A DNA stretch of 13,383 bases from an uncultured bacterium (lineage in GTDB: Bacteria > Actinomycetota > Coriobacteriia > Coriobacteriales > Coriobacteriaceae): contig CAJMPK010000029.1 in NCBI GenBank assembly GCA_905215205.1, positions 1-13,383 on the forward strand, given 5' to 3'. Positions within the stretch are counted from its first letter, which is position 1. Every line of letters begins with the position of its first letter. Of this stretch, positions 5,993 through 13,240 are shown one piece after another. Made by a program: the position numbers and the translations under genes. The notes beneath the pieces are model-generated. The model searched no databases. It saw only the letters and a list, made by a program, of their open reading frames with translations, and was not told the origin of the DNA.

Positions 5993-8992
5993 CTATTTCT
6001 TAAGAAGGTACGAATGGTTGTCACGCACGGCCTTGATGGTCAGGCGGACGGCCTCGGGAAGGCCGGTGTTGACGGCATCGACCGAGACGGTGCGGACCGT
6101 GCCGGCGACGCGGACCTTAAAGTGGTCCTCGCCCACGGCCAGGAAGCCCTCGTTCTCGGAGTTCTCCATGTCCTGCTCGCTCCAGAACAGGGTGAGCTTG
6201 TCCTTGTAGGGACGACCCTCCTGGTAGGGGCAGAACACAGCGCAGTTGCCGCACTCGTTGCACATGCCGTCGACATGGACGACCTGATGCTTGGCCAGGC
6301 CCGGCACCTTAATTGCCACGTTGGCGCGGTTGGGGCACACGTCGCAGCAGACCTCGCACACCGAGCCGCAGCCCAGGCAGCGGGTCTTGGTGCAGTTGCG
6401 CTTGTCGCGGCACAGCGACCCCTTGCGCTCGTAGCAGGTGTCCTCGCGACCGGCCTGAGCATTCTGGTCGGCGTACTTGTTAAAGTCCACGCCGGCGATG
6501 GCACGGGCAACCTCGGCGGCATCGGCGATGGCCTCGACCACGGTGGCAGGACCGCGACGGCAGTCGCCCGCAGCCCAGACGCCCTCAACGCCGGTGGAGG
6601 TGGCGGCAAGGCGGCCGCGACGGTCGTGCTCGACGCCCGCGGCATCGTACAGGCTGGCGTCGATGCCCTCGCCCACGGCGCAGATCACTGTGGTGGCGGA
6701 AAGCTCGACGGTCTCGCCCGTGGCGACAGGGCTGCGACGGCCGCTTGCATCCGGCTCGCCAAGCTCCATAACGTCGCAGGTCAGCACGGCACCGTTGAGC
6801 GCCTTGGGCGCCAGCAGCTCGCAGAACTCAACGCCGTCGGCAAGAGCAAGATCAAGCTCTTCCTCGTCAGCGGGCATCTGCTTCTTGGTGCGGCGATACA
6901 CCAGGCGCACGTTCTTCACGCCAGCCAGACGCTTGGCCACGCGGGCCGCGTCCATGGCGGTGTTGCCGGCGCCAATGACCACGACGTCCTCGCCCAGCTC
7001 GAGCTTCTCGCCCTTCTTGGCGGCCTCGAGGAACTCCAGCACGTCGAGCTCGGCACCCTCGCCCAGGCCCGCAGAGCCGGGCATCCAGGCACCGGTGGCC
7101 ACGACCACGTCGGTAAAGCCCTGGGCCTTGAGCTCTTCAATGGAATCCACGCGAGCATTGAGCTGTACCTTGGCGCCAAAGGCCAAGCAGAGCTCGGCAT
7201 CGTGAGAGATATCGTCACTGGCGATACGGAACTCGGGGATCACGTGACGGACCACGCCGCCGAGCGAATCGCGGGCCTCGAAGATGGTGACGGGCACGCC
7301 GGCACGCGTCAGGAAGAACGCCGTCGCCAGGCCGGCCGGGCCGCCGCCGATAACGGCAACGTTGCGCTCGCCGTCGTTGGCGATGGCCTGGGCGCGCAGC
7401 TTGGGCAGCACGGCGGTCATGGCCTCGCGGGCGGCCTTGAGCTTGCTGGCGCGAATCTGGGCGCCCTCGGGCTCGTAAAATGCACGCTCGCAGGCACGGC
7501 CGCAGGGATGTGGGCAGATGGTGCCGGTAATGAACGGCAGGGCGTTGCGCTCGATGATGATGTTGAGCGCGTCCTCGTAGCGGCCCTCGTCAACAGCCGC
7601 CAGATAGGCGGGAATATCCTGCTGGATGGGGCAGCTCGTGCGGCACGGCGTGGTGAAGCAGTCGGAAAGCGGGCTCTTGCCGGCGACCTTACGGTCGGGC
7701 AGCGGGCGCAGCGGCTTCTTGTAGAGCGGGTTGGTGAGCGAATCGGCCTGGATCGCGGTCACGGCATCGAGAGAGACGCCCTCAAACGGCTTGCCGTCCA
7801 GATCGGTAAACTCGCCTGCCATCTGGCTAAAGCGCTCGTAGCCACCGGGCTTGAGCACGTCGGTCGCCAGGGTAACGGGCCAAATGCCGGCATCGTACAG
7901 GGCGCGGATGTTGTAGACCGTGGCACCGCCAGAGTAGCTAATGCGTAGTTTGCCATCGAACTGCTCGGTAATGCGGCGGGCAGCCTCGATGGTCAGCGAG
8001 AACAGCGAACGGCCGGACATGTACATCTCGGTGGAGGGCAGCTCGTTCCTCGTCACGTCGACGGGGAACGTGTTGGTCAGCTTGACGCCAAACTCTAGGC
8101 CGCGCTCGGCGCACAGGGCAATCAGGCGCTCGAACATGGGCACAGCATCGGCCCACTGCAGGTCCTCACGGAAGTGTGTGTCATCGAAGACGATGTAGTC
8201 AAAGCCCAGCTCGTTGAGGCGCTGACGCGCAAACTCATAGCCCAGCAGCGTGGGGTTGCACTTGATGTAGGTGTTGAGGCCCTTCTCGGTGATGAGGTAG
8301 GTCGCGATGCGCTCGATCTCGGCGGGCGGGCAGCCGTGCAGGGTAGACTCGGTGATGGAGTTGGAGACGCGTGCCGGGATGGATTCGACAAACGCGGCAT
8401 CGACATGCTCAAACTTGTCCAAGTTAGCGAGCGCCCACGTGCGGCACTCGTTCCAAACCTCGGAGCCGCTGGCGTCCTTCATGCCCTCGATGTAGGCGTC
8501 GACCTTGGGGCTCTTGATGCCCTCGAGGTCATAGCCCACGGACATGTTAAAGACAAAACCGTTCGGGCTGCCCAGGCCGTACTCGCGAGCGATCAGGTGG
8601 CAGGCGAACCATGCCTTCACGTACTCGGCAAAGGCCTGCGGGACCTCGAGCTCGGTCGACCACTCGCAGTTGTAGCACTCGTCCTGCGCCACAATGCAGG
8701 GCTTGTTCACACACTTGGAGAGCTCCTCGCCGTCCATGACCTGAACGGTCTTGAGCTCAAAGAAGCGGGAGCCGGCCACGTAGGATGCCACGATGTTCTG
8801 GGCAAGCTGCGTGTTGGGGCCGGCGGCCGGACCAAACGGAGTCTCGATGCGCTCGTCAAAAATGGGAAGCGCGCCCTCCTGGTTGGTCGTGACCATCTTA
8901 CGCACGCCAAAGATGGCGTCCTGGGTCTTGTGCTCCTCGATGATCCAGTTCATCAGCTGCGAAAACGGGATCGGCCTCATGATGTCGCTCAT
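5993..8992 (-). CDS. ygfK: YgfK, putative selenate reductase-type Fe-S flavoprotein
   Basis: A 999-residue protein, close to E. coli YgfK in length. Residues about 1-430 look like a dihydroorotate-dehydrogenase-type FMN barrel: HGCPP (C221), IKCNPT (K244), TNT (306-308), SGRSLFSL (326-333) and SGG (354-356). Residues 440-520 have the GltD-type Fe-S cysteines C445, C450, C454, C493, C497, C501. Next come an FAD site GGGPAG (549-554), an NAD(P)H site GAGNTA (674-679) and the terminal FAD motif VWAAGD (D810). Two C-terminal 4Fe-4S sites follow (C872 to C886; C911, C914, C917, C921). ygfK in E. coli has been tied to selenate reduction, and its cluster to anaerobic purine use. The true substrate is not fixed by sequence. 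ATG 8992 has AGAGGAG upstream; an extension to 9115 is Arg-rich and lacks signals. It precedes ferredoxin and xdhD in one transcript. Confidence 0.92.
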   Translation of the reverse strand: MSDIMRPIPFSQLMNWIIEEHKTQDAIFGVRKMVTTNQEGALPIFDERIETPFGPAAGPNTQLAQNIVASYVAGSRFFELKTVQVMDGEELSKCVNKPCIVAQDECYNCEWSTELEVPQAFAEYVKAWFACHLIAREYGLGSPNGFVFNMSVGYDLEGIKSPKVDAYIEGMKDASGSEVWNECRTWALANLDKFEHVDAAFVESIPARVSNSITESTLHGCPPAEIERIATYLITEKGLNTYIKCNPTLLGYEFARQRLNELGFDYIVFDDTHFREDLQWADAVPMFERLIALCAERGLEFGVKLTNTFPVDVTRNELPSTEMYMSGRSLFSLTIEAARRITEQFDGKLRISYSGGATVYNIRALYDAGIWPVTLATDVLKPGGYERFSQMAGEFTDLDGKPFEGVSLDAVTAIQADSLTNPLYKKPLRPLPDRKVAGKSPLSDCFTTPCRTSCPIQQDIPAYLAAVDEGRYEDALNIIIERNALPFITGTICPHPCGRACERAFYEPEGAQIRASKLKAAREAMTAVLPKLRAQAIANDGERNVAVIGGGPAGLATAFFLTRAGVPVTIFEARDSLGGVVRHVIPEFRIASDDISHDAELCLAFGAKVQLNARVDSIEELKAQGFTDVVVATGAWMPGSAGLGEGAELDVLEFLEAAKKGEKLELGEDVVVIGAGNTAMDAARVAKRLAGVKNVRLVYRRTKKQMPADEEELDLALADGVEFCELLAPKALNGAVLTCDVMELGEPDASGRRSPVATGETVELSATTVICAVGEGIDASLYDAAGVEHDRRGRLAATSTGVEGVWAAGDCRRGPATVVEAIADAAEVARAIAGVDFNKYADQNAQAGREDTCYERKGSLCRDKRNCTKTRCLGCGSVCEVCCDVCPNRANVAIKVPGLAKHQVVHVDGMCNECGNCAVFCPYQEGRPYKDKLTLFWSEQDMENSENEGFLAVGEDHFKVRVAGTVRTVSVDAVNTGLPEAVRLTIKAVRDNHSYLLKK

Positions 8993-9011
8993 AGTGAGCT
9001 CCTCTCTGTAA

Positions 9012-9037
9012 CGCCCGGCGAGACCGCGCGGCGGGCG
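9012..9037. repeat. GC-rich hairpin upstream of ygfK
   Basis: CGCCCG (9012-9017) pairs with CGGGCG (9032-9037) around a 14-base loop. It lies about 20 bases upstream of the ygfK start, just before its Shine-Dalgarno, in the ssnA-ygfK spacer. It could be mRNA structure affecting ygfK translation. GC-rich spacers form such stems by chance, so weight is limited. Confidence 0.35.
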
Positions 9038-9090
9038 CAAATACGGTGTAGCGCTAGCACAGCGCCGGCGACCCCGCGGAGGCCGCCTAT

Positions 9091-9126
9091 ACGCGCGTCG
9101 AATGCGGCGAAACATCCGACGCGCGT
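9091..9126. repeat. Long inverted repeat between ssnA and ygfK
   Basis: ACGCGCGTCG (9091-9100) is perfectly inverted at CGACGCGCGT (9117-9126). Three more pairs (ATG/CAT) extend it past one mismatch to a 14-bp stem with the 8-base loop CGGCGAAA. It starts 14 bases after the ssnA stop on the transcript and has no T-run. It is therefore more likely an mRNA-stabilising or processing hairpin, or a partial attenuator, than a full terminator. Confidence 0.65.
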
Positions 9127-9140
9127 GAATCTACTTGTAA

Positions 9141-10496
9141 TTAGTAGGCGCGATCGTTGAGCGTGCTCCAAAGCTTCTTGGACTCAGCCATAGTCCACGC
9201 GTTGATCTTGTCCTCATCAATGCCAACGAACTCGCGATCCTTGTACAGGACGCGGCCGTTGATGATGGTGGTGCGGCAGTTTTTGCCCATCATGCCAAAG
9301 AGCATATGGCCGTCGATGTTCTCCTCGCTCAGCGGCGTAAAGGGCTTGTAGTCCATAACGATGACGTCGGCGGCAGCGCCGGCCTCGAGCACACCGAGCT
9401 TGCGATCGAAGTACTTGCTCGCCATCTTGGCGTTGTTCTCGAACAGCATGGTCATGGCCTCGCACCAGCCCACGTTGGGCATGGCGGCGTTGTGACGCTG
9501 AATGATCAGGAAGACCTTAAGGCTCTCGAGCATATCGTGGGTGTAGGCGTCGGTGCCCATGCACACGGGGATGCCGCGGCGGAAGAACTCGAGCACGGGG
9601 GCGCAGCCCACGGCGTTACCCATATTGGATTCGGGGTTGTTGACGAGCCAGGTGCCGGACTCCTTGACGATATCCATCTCGGCAGGCGTCACGTGGATGC
9701 AGTGGCCCAGCATGGTGTCAGGACCCAGCAGGTTGTGCTGCAGCAGGCGCTCGACCGGGCTGATGCCACCGCGGTTGAGGCGGGAATCCCACACGTCGTT
9801 CATGCCCTCGCACACATGGATGTGGAAGCCGGTCAGGCCGTTGTTGGCCTCGGCCATCTTGTCCATGGTCTCGTCCGACAGCGTAAAGGTGGCGTGACCG
9901 CCAAACATGGCGGCGATCATGTGGTTGTCGTTATCGCGACGCTCCTTGGCGGCCCACTGGGCAAATTCGGCGTTCTCGGCAATGGCCTGGTCGCATTTTT
10001 CCTGGCCGCGGCGATCGGAGACCTCGTAGCACAGGCACGAACGCATGCCCAGCTCCTGAGCCGCATCCTTAATGGCAAAGAGGCTGCCCGGGATCTCGCA
10101 GAAGCTCGCGTGGTGATCAAAGATCGTGGTGACGCCATCGCGGATGGAGTCCAGAATCGTGGCGTAGGCGCTGGCCTTGGTGCCGTCGAGCGTCAGGTTG
10201 TCGTCGATCTTCCACCACTGCTGCTCAAGATTCTCCAGGAAGTTGGTGGGGTTGCAACCCTTAATGGCAAGGCCGCGGGCCAGACCCGAGTAGATGTGGG
10301 TGTGGCAGTTGATGAGTCCGGGCATGATGAGGTTGCCCTGGGCGTCGACGTACTCGGCATCCGGGTACTTGGCCTTGAGCTCGCACTCGGGGCCCACTTC
10401 GACGATCGTATCTCCGTCAATGGCGACCGCACCGTTTGGAATGAACGGGGTCTGAGCGTTGCGAGTAAAGACGGAACCGTTAGCGACCAGAAGCAT
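9141..10496 (-). CDS. ssnA: SsnA, metal-dependent aminohydrolase
   Basis: A 451-residue amidohydrolase-superfamily enzyme of the SsnA type found with selenium-linked molybdenum hydroxylases (E. coli SsnA is about 440 residues). Metal-binding residues are in place: HTH (H65, H67) after MPGLINC, HIH (225-227), LGHCIH (H265) and the aspartate in MGTDAY (D316). Relatives in the same superfamily deaminate or open purine-like and triazine rings, so a hydrolytic step on a purine or a reduced purine product is likely. The exact substrate cannot be read from sequence. I chose ATG 10496 because AAGGGAG (10508-10502) lies five bases upstream; an ATG six codons earlier has no ribosome-binding site and would run through that signal. 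The gene follows the permease after a 194-base structured spacer and precedes ygfK by 148 bases. Confidence 0.92.
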   Translation of the reverse strand: MLLVANGSVFTRNAQTPFIPNGAVAIDGDTIVEVGPECELKAKYPDAEYVDAQGNLIMPGLINCHTHIYSGLARGLAIKGCNPTNFLENLEQQWWKIDDNLTLDGTKASAYATILDSIRDGVTTIFDHHASFCEIPGSLFAIKDAAQELGMRSCLCYEVSDRRGQEKCDQAIAENAEFAQWAAKERRDNDNHMIAAMFGGHATFTLSDETMDKMAEANNGLTGFHIHVCEGMNDVWDSRLNRGGISPVERLLQHNLLGPDTMLGHCIHVTPAEMDIVKESGTWLVNNPESNMGNAVGCAPVLEFFRRGIPVCMGTDAYTHDMLESLKVFLIIQRHNAAMPNVGWCEAMTMLFENNAKMASKYFDRKLGVLEAGAAADVIVMDYKPFTPLSEENIDGHMLFGMMGKNCRTTIINGRVLYKDREFVGIDEDKINAWTMAESKKLWSTLNDRAY

Positions 10497-10513
10497 GGAT
10501 GCTCCCTTCAACA

Positions 10514-10673
10514 TCAGGGGCGGGGTTTGACACCTCTGACATGGCGGAGTGCGAAGCGCCGGCCTACACCGGAAACGGGCCCTCTCCCGTCAACGCTTCA
10601 CCAAAGGGACAACCCTTTGAAGTGCGGCTTGGCGCCGCGTGACGTCGGCGGACGAGGCGATGCGCCCGCCGAC
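10514..10673 (-). promoter_or_regulatory. Highly structured spacer or leader before ssnA
   Basis: Between the permease stop and the ssnA start many stems can form on the minus-strand RNA. In order of transcription: CCGCCGAC/GTCGGCGG (10666-10673 with 10644-10651, perfect 8 bp); GCGGC/GCCGC (10624-10638); AAAGGG/CCCTTT extended by CTTC/GAAG (10596-10622). A three-way-junction-like fold at 10549-10601 has outer strands CGCTTCAC and GTGCGAAGCG enclosing ACGGG/CCCGT (10575-10590) and CCGG/CCGG (10559-10572). Last is an imperfect 7-bp stem (10514-10539) near the Shine-Dalgarno. The CTTC segment is shared by two of these folds, so they exclude each other. No known riboswitch consensus was recognised. 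Confidence 0.45.
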
Positions 10674-10690
10674 GAATAGCACCGAATTGG

Positions 10691-12085
10691 TTACTTCTTG
10701 CTCTCGGGCAAGACCAGATCCACGGCAGCGTCCTTGGCAGCATCGATGTGCTGAGCCACGACCGGCGTCTGCGGAAGGATCAGGTTAAGGACAATAGCCA
10801 TGATGGCGGTGGGGGTTACGGCATTGGAGCCGATGACGGTGGACACCCAGGCGGGCATACCCTCGCCGGCAAGGCAGCCGCTGGCCATCCAGATACCCAG
10901 GCCAAAGACGACGGAGGTACCGACGATGGTGGTGGTGCGCTGCGTGAGGCCCTCGCGGGTGAACATGCGCACGCCGTTCATGGTGATGGTGCCAAAGACG
11001 CCGACGGTCGCGCCGCCGATGACGGGCTGCGGGATAGCGGAAAGGACGGCAGAGAGCTGCGGGAACAGACCGGCGATGGCAAAGACGGCAGCGATGATCA
11101 CAAAGACCCACTTGTTGACGACCTTGTTGGAGCAGATGATGCCCACGTTCTGGCCAAGGGCGCTGGTGGGAAGACCGCCAAGCAGGCCGCCGACCATAGA
11201 GGTGAGACCCTGGGACACGATAGCGCCGGAGAGCTCGCGCTCGGTGGGCATACGGTCGATGGAGCCCAGGCAGGCAGCGGAGACGTCACCGATAACCTGG
11301 ATGGCAACCATGGGGAACACGACGGCGAGGGTAATGCAGACCTCGGGATCAAACTCGAGCGCGTAGGGCATGAGCTTGGGAAGGGCGAAGACCTGAGCGG
11401 TGGCGACGCTGGAGAAGTCGATCATGCCAAAGGGGATGGAGACGATCATGCCGACGATCATGCCAAAGAACACGGATCCCAGCTTGAGCGTGCCCTTGCC
11501 AAAGTTGGCGAGCGCAAAGACCACGGCGAAGGTGATAAGAGCGACGCACCAGGCCTGCGGGGTGCCCCACAGCGGCGTACCCATACCGCCGGCCATATAC
11601 TTGACGGCCGTGGGATACAGCGAAACGCCGATGGAGAAGATGACCGTACCGGTCACGACGGGCGGGAACAGCCACTTGATCTTGCTGTAGGCCAGACCAA
11701 AGAGGACCGCGACGGCGCCGCCGACGATCTCGCCGCCCAGCAGCGCACCAAAGCTAAAGCCCGAGGCACCCATGGCCTGGAGGGCCGGGAGGAACGCGAA
11801 CGAAACGCCCATGACGATGGGCAGGCCGCCGCCGATGCGACGGAAGGGAGCGAAGGCCTGAAGGGCCGTGTCGATTGCCGAAAGAATGAGCGCGACCTGG
11901 ATGATGTCGGTGCTCTGCTGGCTATTAAAGCCGTAGACGCCGGCCATGATGACAGCCGGGGTGATGATACCGGCAAACGAAGCCAGTACGTGCTGAAGGG
12001 CACACGGGATCATTTCCTTAACGGGAGGCATGCCCTCGCGAGTGAACAGGGCTTCAGTGCCGTTCGTAACCGTCTCCTGGGTCAT
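10691..12085 (-). CDS. NCS2/NAT family purine (uracil-xanthine) permease
   Basis: A 464-residue, very hydrophobic inner-membrane protein with about 12-14 membrane segments, the normal size for NCS2/NAT nucleobase:cation symporters. Family marks are QHVLASFAG in the first segment (H32), IGDVSA in the eighth (D267), the signature QNVGIICSNK (311-320) and IPQPVIGGATVGVFG. By position it should import the purine used by the enzymes downstream. Two substrate-site positions are unusual when compared from memory with E. coli XanQ: the glutamate of ETIGD is glutamine here (Q263), and the signature threonine is asparagine (N319). These may shift specificity, so xanthine versus urate or another base cannot be told. 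ATG 12085 is chosen because of the family N-terminus; its ribosome-binding site (GGTGG) is weak. It is the first gene of the leftward cluster and has its own promoter. Confidence 0.9.
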   Translation of the reverse strand: MTQETVTNGTEALFTREGMPPVKEMIPCALQHVLASFAGIITPAVIMAGVYGFNSQQSTDIIQVALILSAIDTALQAFAPFRRIGGGLPIVMGVSFAFLPALQAMGASGFSFGALLGGEIVGGAVAVLFGLAYSKIKWLFPPVVTGTVIFSIGVSLYPTAVKYMAGGMGTPLWGTPQAWCVALITFAVVFALANFGKGTLKLGSVFFGMIVGMIVSIPFGMIDFSSVATAQVFALPKLMPYALEFDPEVCITLAVVFPMVAIQVIGDVSAACLGSIDRMPTERELSGAIVSQGLTSMVGGLLGGLPTSALGQNVGIICSNKVVNKWVFVIIAAVFAIAGLFPQLSAVLSAIPQPVIGGATVGVFGTITMNGVRMFTREGLTQRTTTIVGTSVVFGLGIWMASGCLAGEGMPAWVSTVIGSNAVTPTAIMAIVLNLILPQTPVVAQHIDAAKDAAVDLVLPESKK

Positions 12086-12172
12086 TTGACCACCAATCCT
12101 CGAAATAGTTGTTTTCGCATCTAACGCTCTATTGTGACGCAGTGCGGGGTTGAGGTTGTGCCTTCGTTGCAT

Positions 12173-12201
12173 ATCGTATTAAAGATGATTCTCATTCTCA
12201 A
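12173..12201 (-). promoter_or_regulatory. Predicted promoter of the permease operon
   Basis: On the minus strand TTGAGA (12201-12196, five of six to the -35 consensus) and TACGAT (12178-12173, four of six to -10) are separated by exactly 17 bases. This gives a leader of roughly 80 bases before the permease start. Confidence 0.5.
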
Positions 12202-12204
12202 TAA
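12184..12204. promoter_or_regulatory. Fur-like box overlapping the permease -35 region
   Basis: On the minus strand the site reads TTGAGAATGAGAATCATC. It resembles the repeated GATAAT hexamers of Fur boxes and matches 11 of 14 specified positions of the 7-1-7 form TGATAAT-N-ATTATCA. It covers the -35 and spacer of the predicted promoter, where a bound repressor would block transcription. Iron control would suit an operon whose products need many Fe-S clusters. Another metalloregulator of the Fur family, or chance, remains possible. Confidence 0.4.
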
Positions 12205-12437
12205 TAATTTTTTGTTATCAGACTATTCTTCAGCTGAGATAATACATTTCAGCAGGTAAGGAAAGTGTCCGGTCAAAATAACATCTAACTTTTCTTTTGG
12301 TCGACCGTTTACCGCCGAATTCCTACCGCTCGTCTGTATTACGCAATGTACCTGCGAATATACGAGATGACGAACAGCGTGTTACCATGAGAAAAAATTG
12401 TTATGAACATTTTCGATTTCACCCCAAGGAGTTGCCC

Positions 12438-13094
12438 GTGAACGAGACCGTACGTCGCTTTTTGCCGATGGTCGATTTCCTGGAGCAGATACTCGGCAAA
12501 AACAGCGAAATCGTGCTGCACGATTTCTCGGATCCCGACCACGCCATCGTCGATATTCGCAACGGTATCGTGAGCGGCCGCAAGATTGGCGGGCCCGCTA
12601 CCGATCTGGCGCTCAAGATTATGCACGACCCCAAGTATCGCGACCTGCCGTTTATTACGGGTTACGAAGGCCACGGTACCGGTGGCAAGACGCTGGAATC
12701 CGCAACGTACTTTATCCGCGAGAACGGCGAGATCGTCGGCATGCTGTGCGTCAACACCGATCTTTCGGCCGTGCGCAACATCAATGCCATGGCCCAGCAG
12801 CTTATGGCCTGCTTCGATGCCGCGCCAGTCCGCACGGAACCCTCCCCCATCGAAGTCGAGAGCCTTTCGGAGTCCACACAGGAGCTCATCGACCGCAGTA
12901 TTTCCGAGCTGCTCGAAAGCCGCGGGCAGGATATCACCTCACTTGGGCAGGCCGATCGCGTGGACGTTATTCGCCACCTTAACGGCAACGGCGTGTTTAT
13001 GCTCAAGGGTGCCGTTGCCTGTGCCGCCGCCGCGCTTGGCATCTCTGAGCCCAGCGTCTACCGCTATCTACAAAAGGTCCGCAAGGAGGGCTAA
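12438..13094 (+). CDS. YheO/DauR-type PAS-HTH transcriptional regulator
   Basis: A 218-residue cytoplasmic regulator. Residues 5-115 are a YheO-like PAS domain, typical in EIVLHDFSDPDHAIVDI, NGIVSGRKIGGPATDLAL and the end of the domain near GMLCVNTD. Residues about 165-215 form the C-terminal helix-turn-helix of this family (FMLKGAVACAAAALGISEPS, then VYRYLQKV). GTG 12438 is the preferred start: AAGGAG (12426-12431) lies six bases upstream and the protein then begins like its relatives. An in-frame ATG at 12387 and another at 12297 would add residues with no family match and no clear ribosome-binding site. Known relatives such as DauR control amino-acid catabolic genes in response to a small ligand. 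Its divergent position next to the permease-ssnA-ygfK-xdhD cluster suggests it senses a purine or breakdown product and controls that cluster, which is inferred. Confidence 0.87.
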   Translation: MNETVRRFLPMVDFLEQILGKNSEIVLHDFSDPDHAIVDIRNGIVSGRKIGGPATDLALKIMHDPKYRDLPFITGYEGHGTGGKTLESATYFIRENGEIVGMLCVNTDLSAVRNINAMAQQLMACFDAAPVRTEPSPIEVESLSESTQELIDRSISELLESRGQDITSLGQADRVDVIRHLNGNGVFMLKGAVACAAAALGISEPSVYRYLQKVRKEG

Positions 13095-13240
13095 CCCACT
13101 GACCCCTTGGGGACGGAGGAAAACGGATCATTTTTGCCCGAGAGGCTGCTGAAGACTTTATCCTGCTTAGGCTGCGGGCATCGCCTGCCGCGACGGCGCC
13201 ACTATACTTTTGAGTATCTGAGCATTTTGAAAGGCAGGAT
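13095..13240. other. Intergenic spacer before the U32 gene
   Basis: It contains a small perfect dyad CCCC-TT-GGGG (13103-13112), a T5 run 18 bases later (13131-13135) that is too far away for a standard terminator, and a GC-rich stem GCGG/CCGC near 13172-13189 without a T-run. TATACT at 13203-13208 could be the -10 element for the next gene; no good -35 was found. No small gene is seen. Confidence 0.4.

Larger units (their letters stand above)
12086..12437. other. Divergent intergenic region, permease and regulator
   Basis: This 352-base region separates two divergently transcribed genes and is much more AT-rich than the coding DNA (centre near 12180-12300). Besides the permease promoter and Fur-like box it holds a perfect 8-bp palindrome TCAGCTGA (12230-12237), two direct copies of TTCAGC (12229 and 12248) 19 bases apart, and the palindrome GGTCGACC (12299-12306). 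Any of these could be a binding site for the adjacent regulator. No convincing plus-strand promoter could be assigned. A plus-strand frame is open from 12297, but the regulator's start is placed at 12438. Confidence 0.5.

Noticed and set aside
2577..6209. Very long plus-strand open frame (1210 codons) across xdhD and ferredoxin
   Set aside because: It is antisense to three well-identified genes, rich in Ala, Gly, His and Val, without any recognisable domain. It follows from GC-rich codon use on the minus strand.
6014..7948. 644-codon plus-strand open frame opposite ygfK
   Set aside because: It mirrors the codon bias of ygfK and shows no family motif or ribosome-binding site.
8993..9115. N-terminal extension of ygfK by 41 residues
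   Set aside because: The extension is Arg- and Pro-rich, overlaps intergenic inverted repeats and lacks a ribosome-binding site, while ATG 8992 has AGAGGAG upstream.
10514..10673. Classical purine riboswitch
   Set aside because: A three-way-junction-like fold is possible, but the conserved junction and loop bases of the purine aptamer are not seen.
9306..12124. Two plus-strand frames of about 457 codons opposite ssnA and the permease
   Set aside because: Both are antisense shadows with low-complexity composition; the minus-strand genes have clear catalytic or family motifs.
13103..13135. Intrinsic terminator after the YheO-like regulator
   Set aside because: The CCCC-TT-GGGG stem is only four pairs and the T-run starts 18 bases later, so it does not fit a standard terminator.
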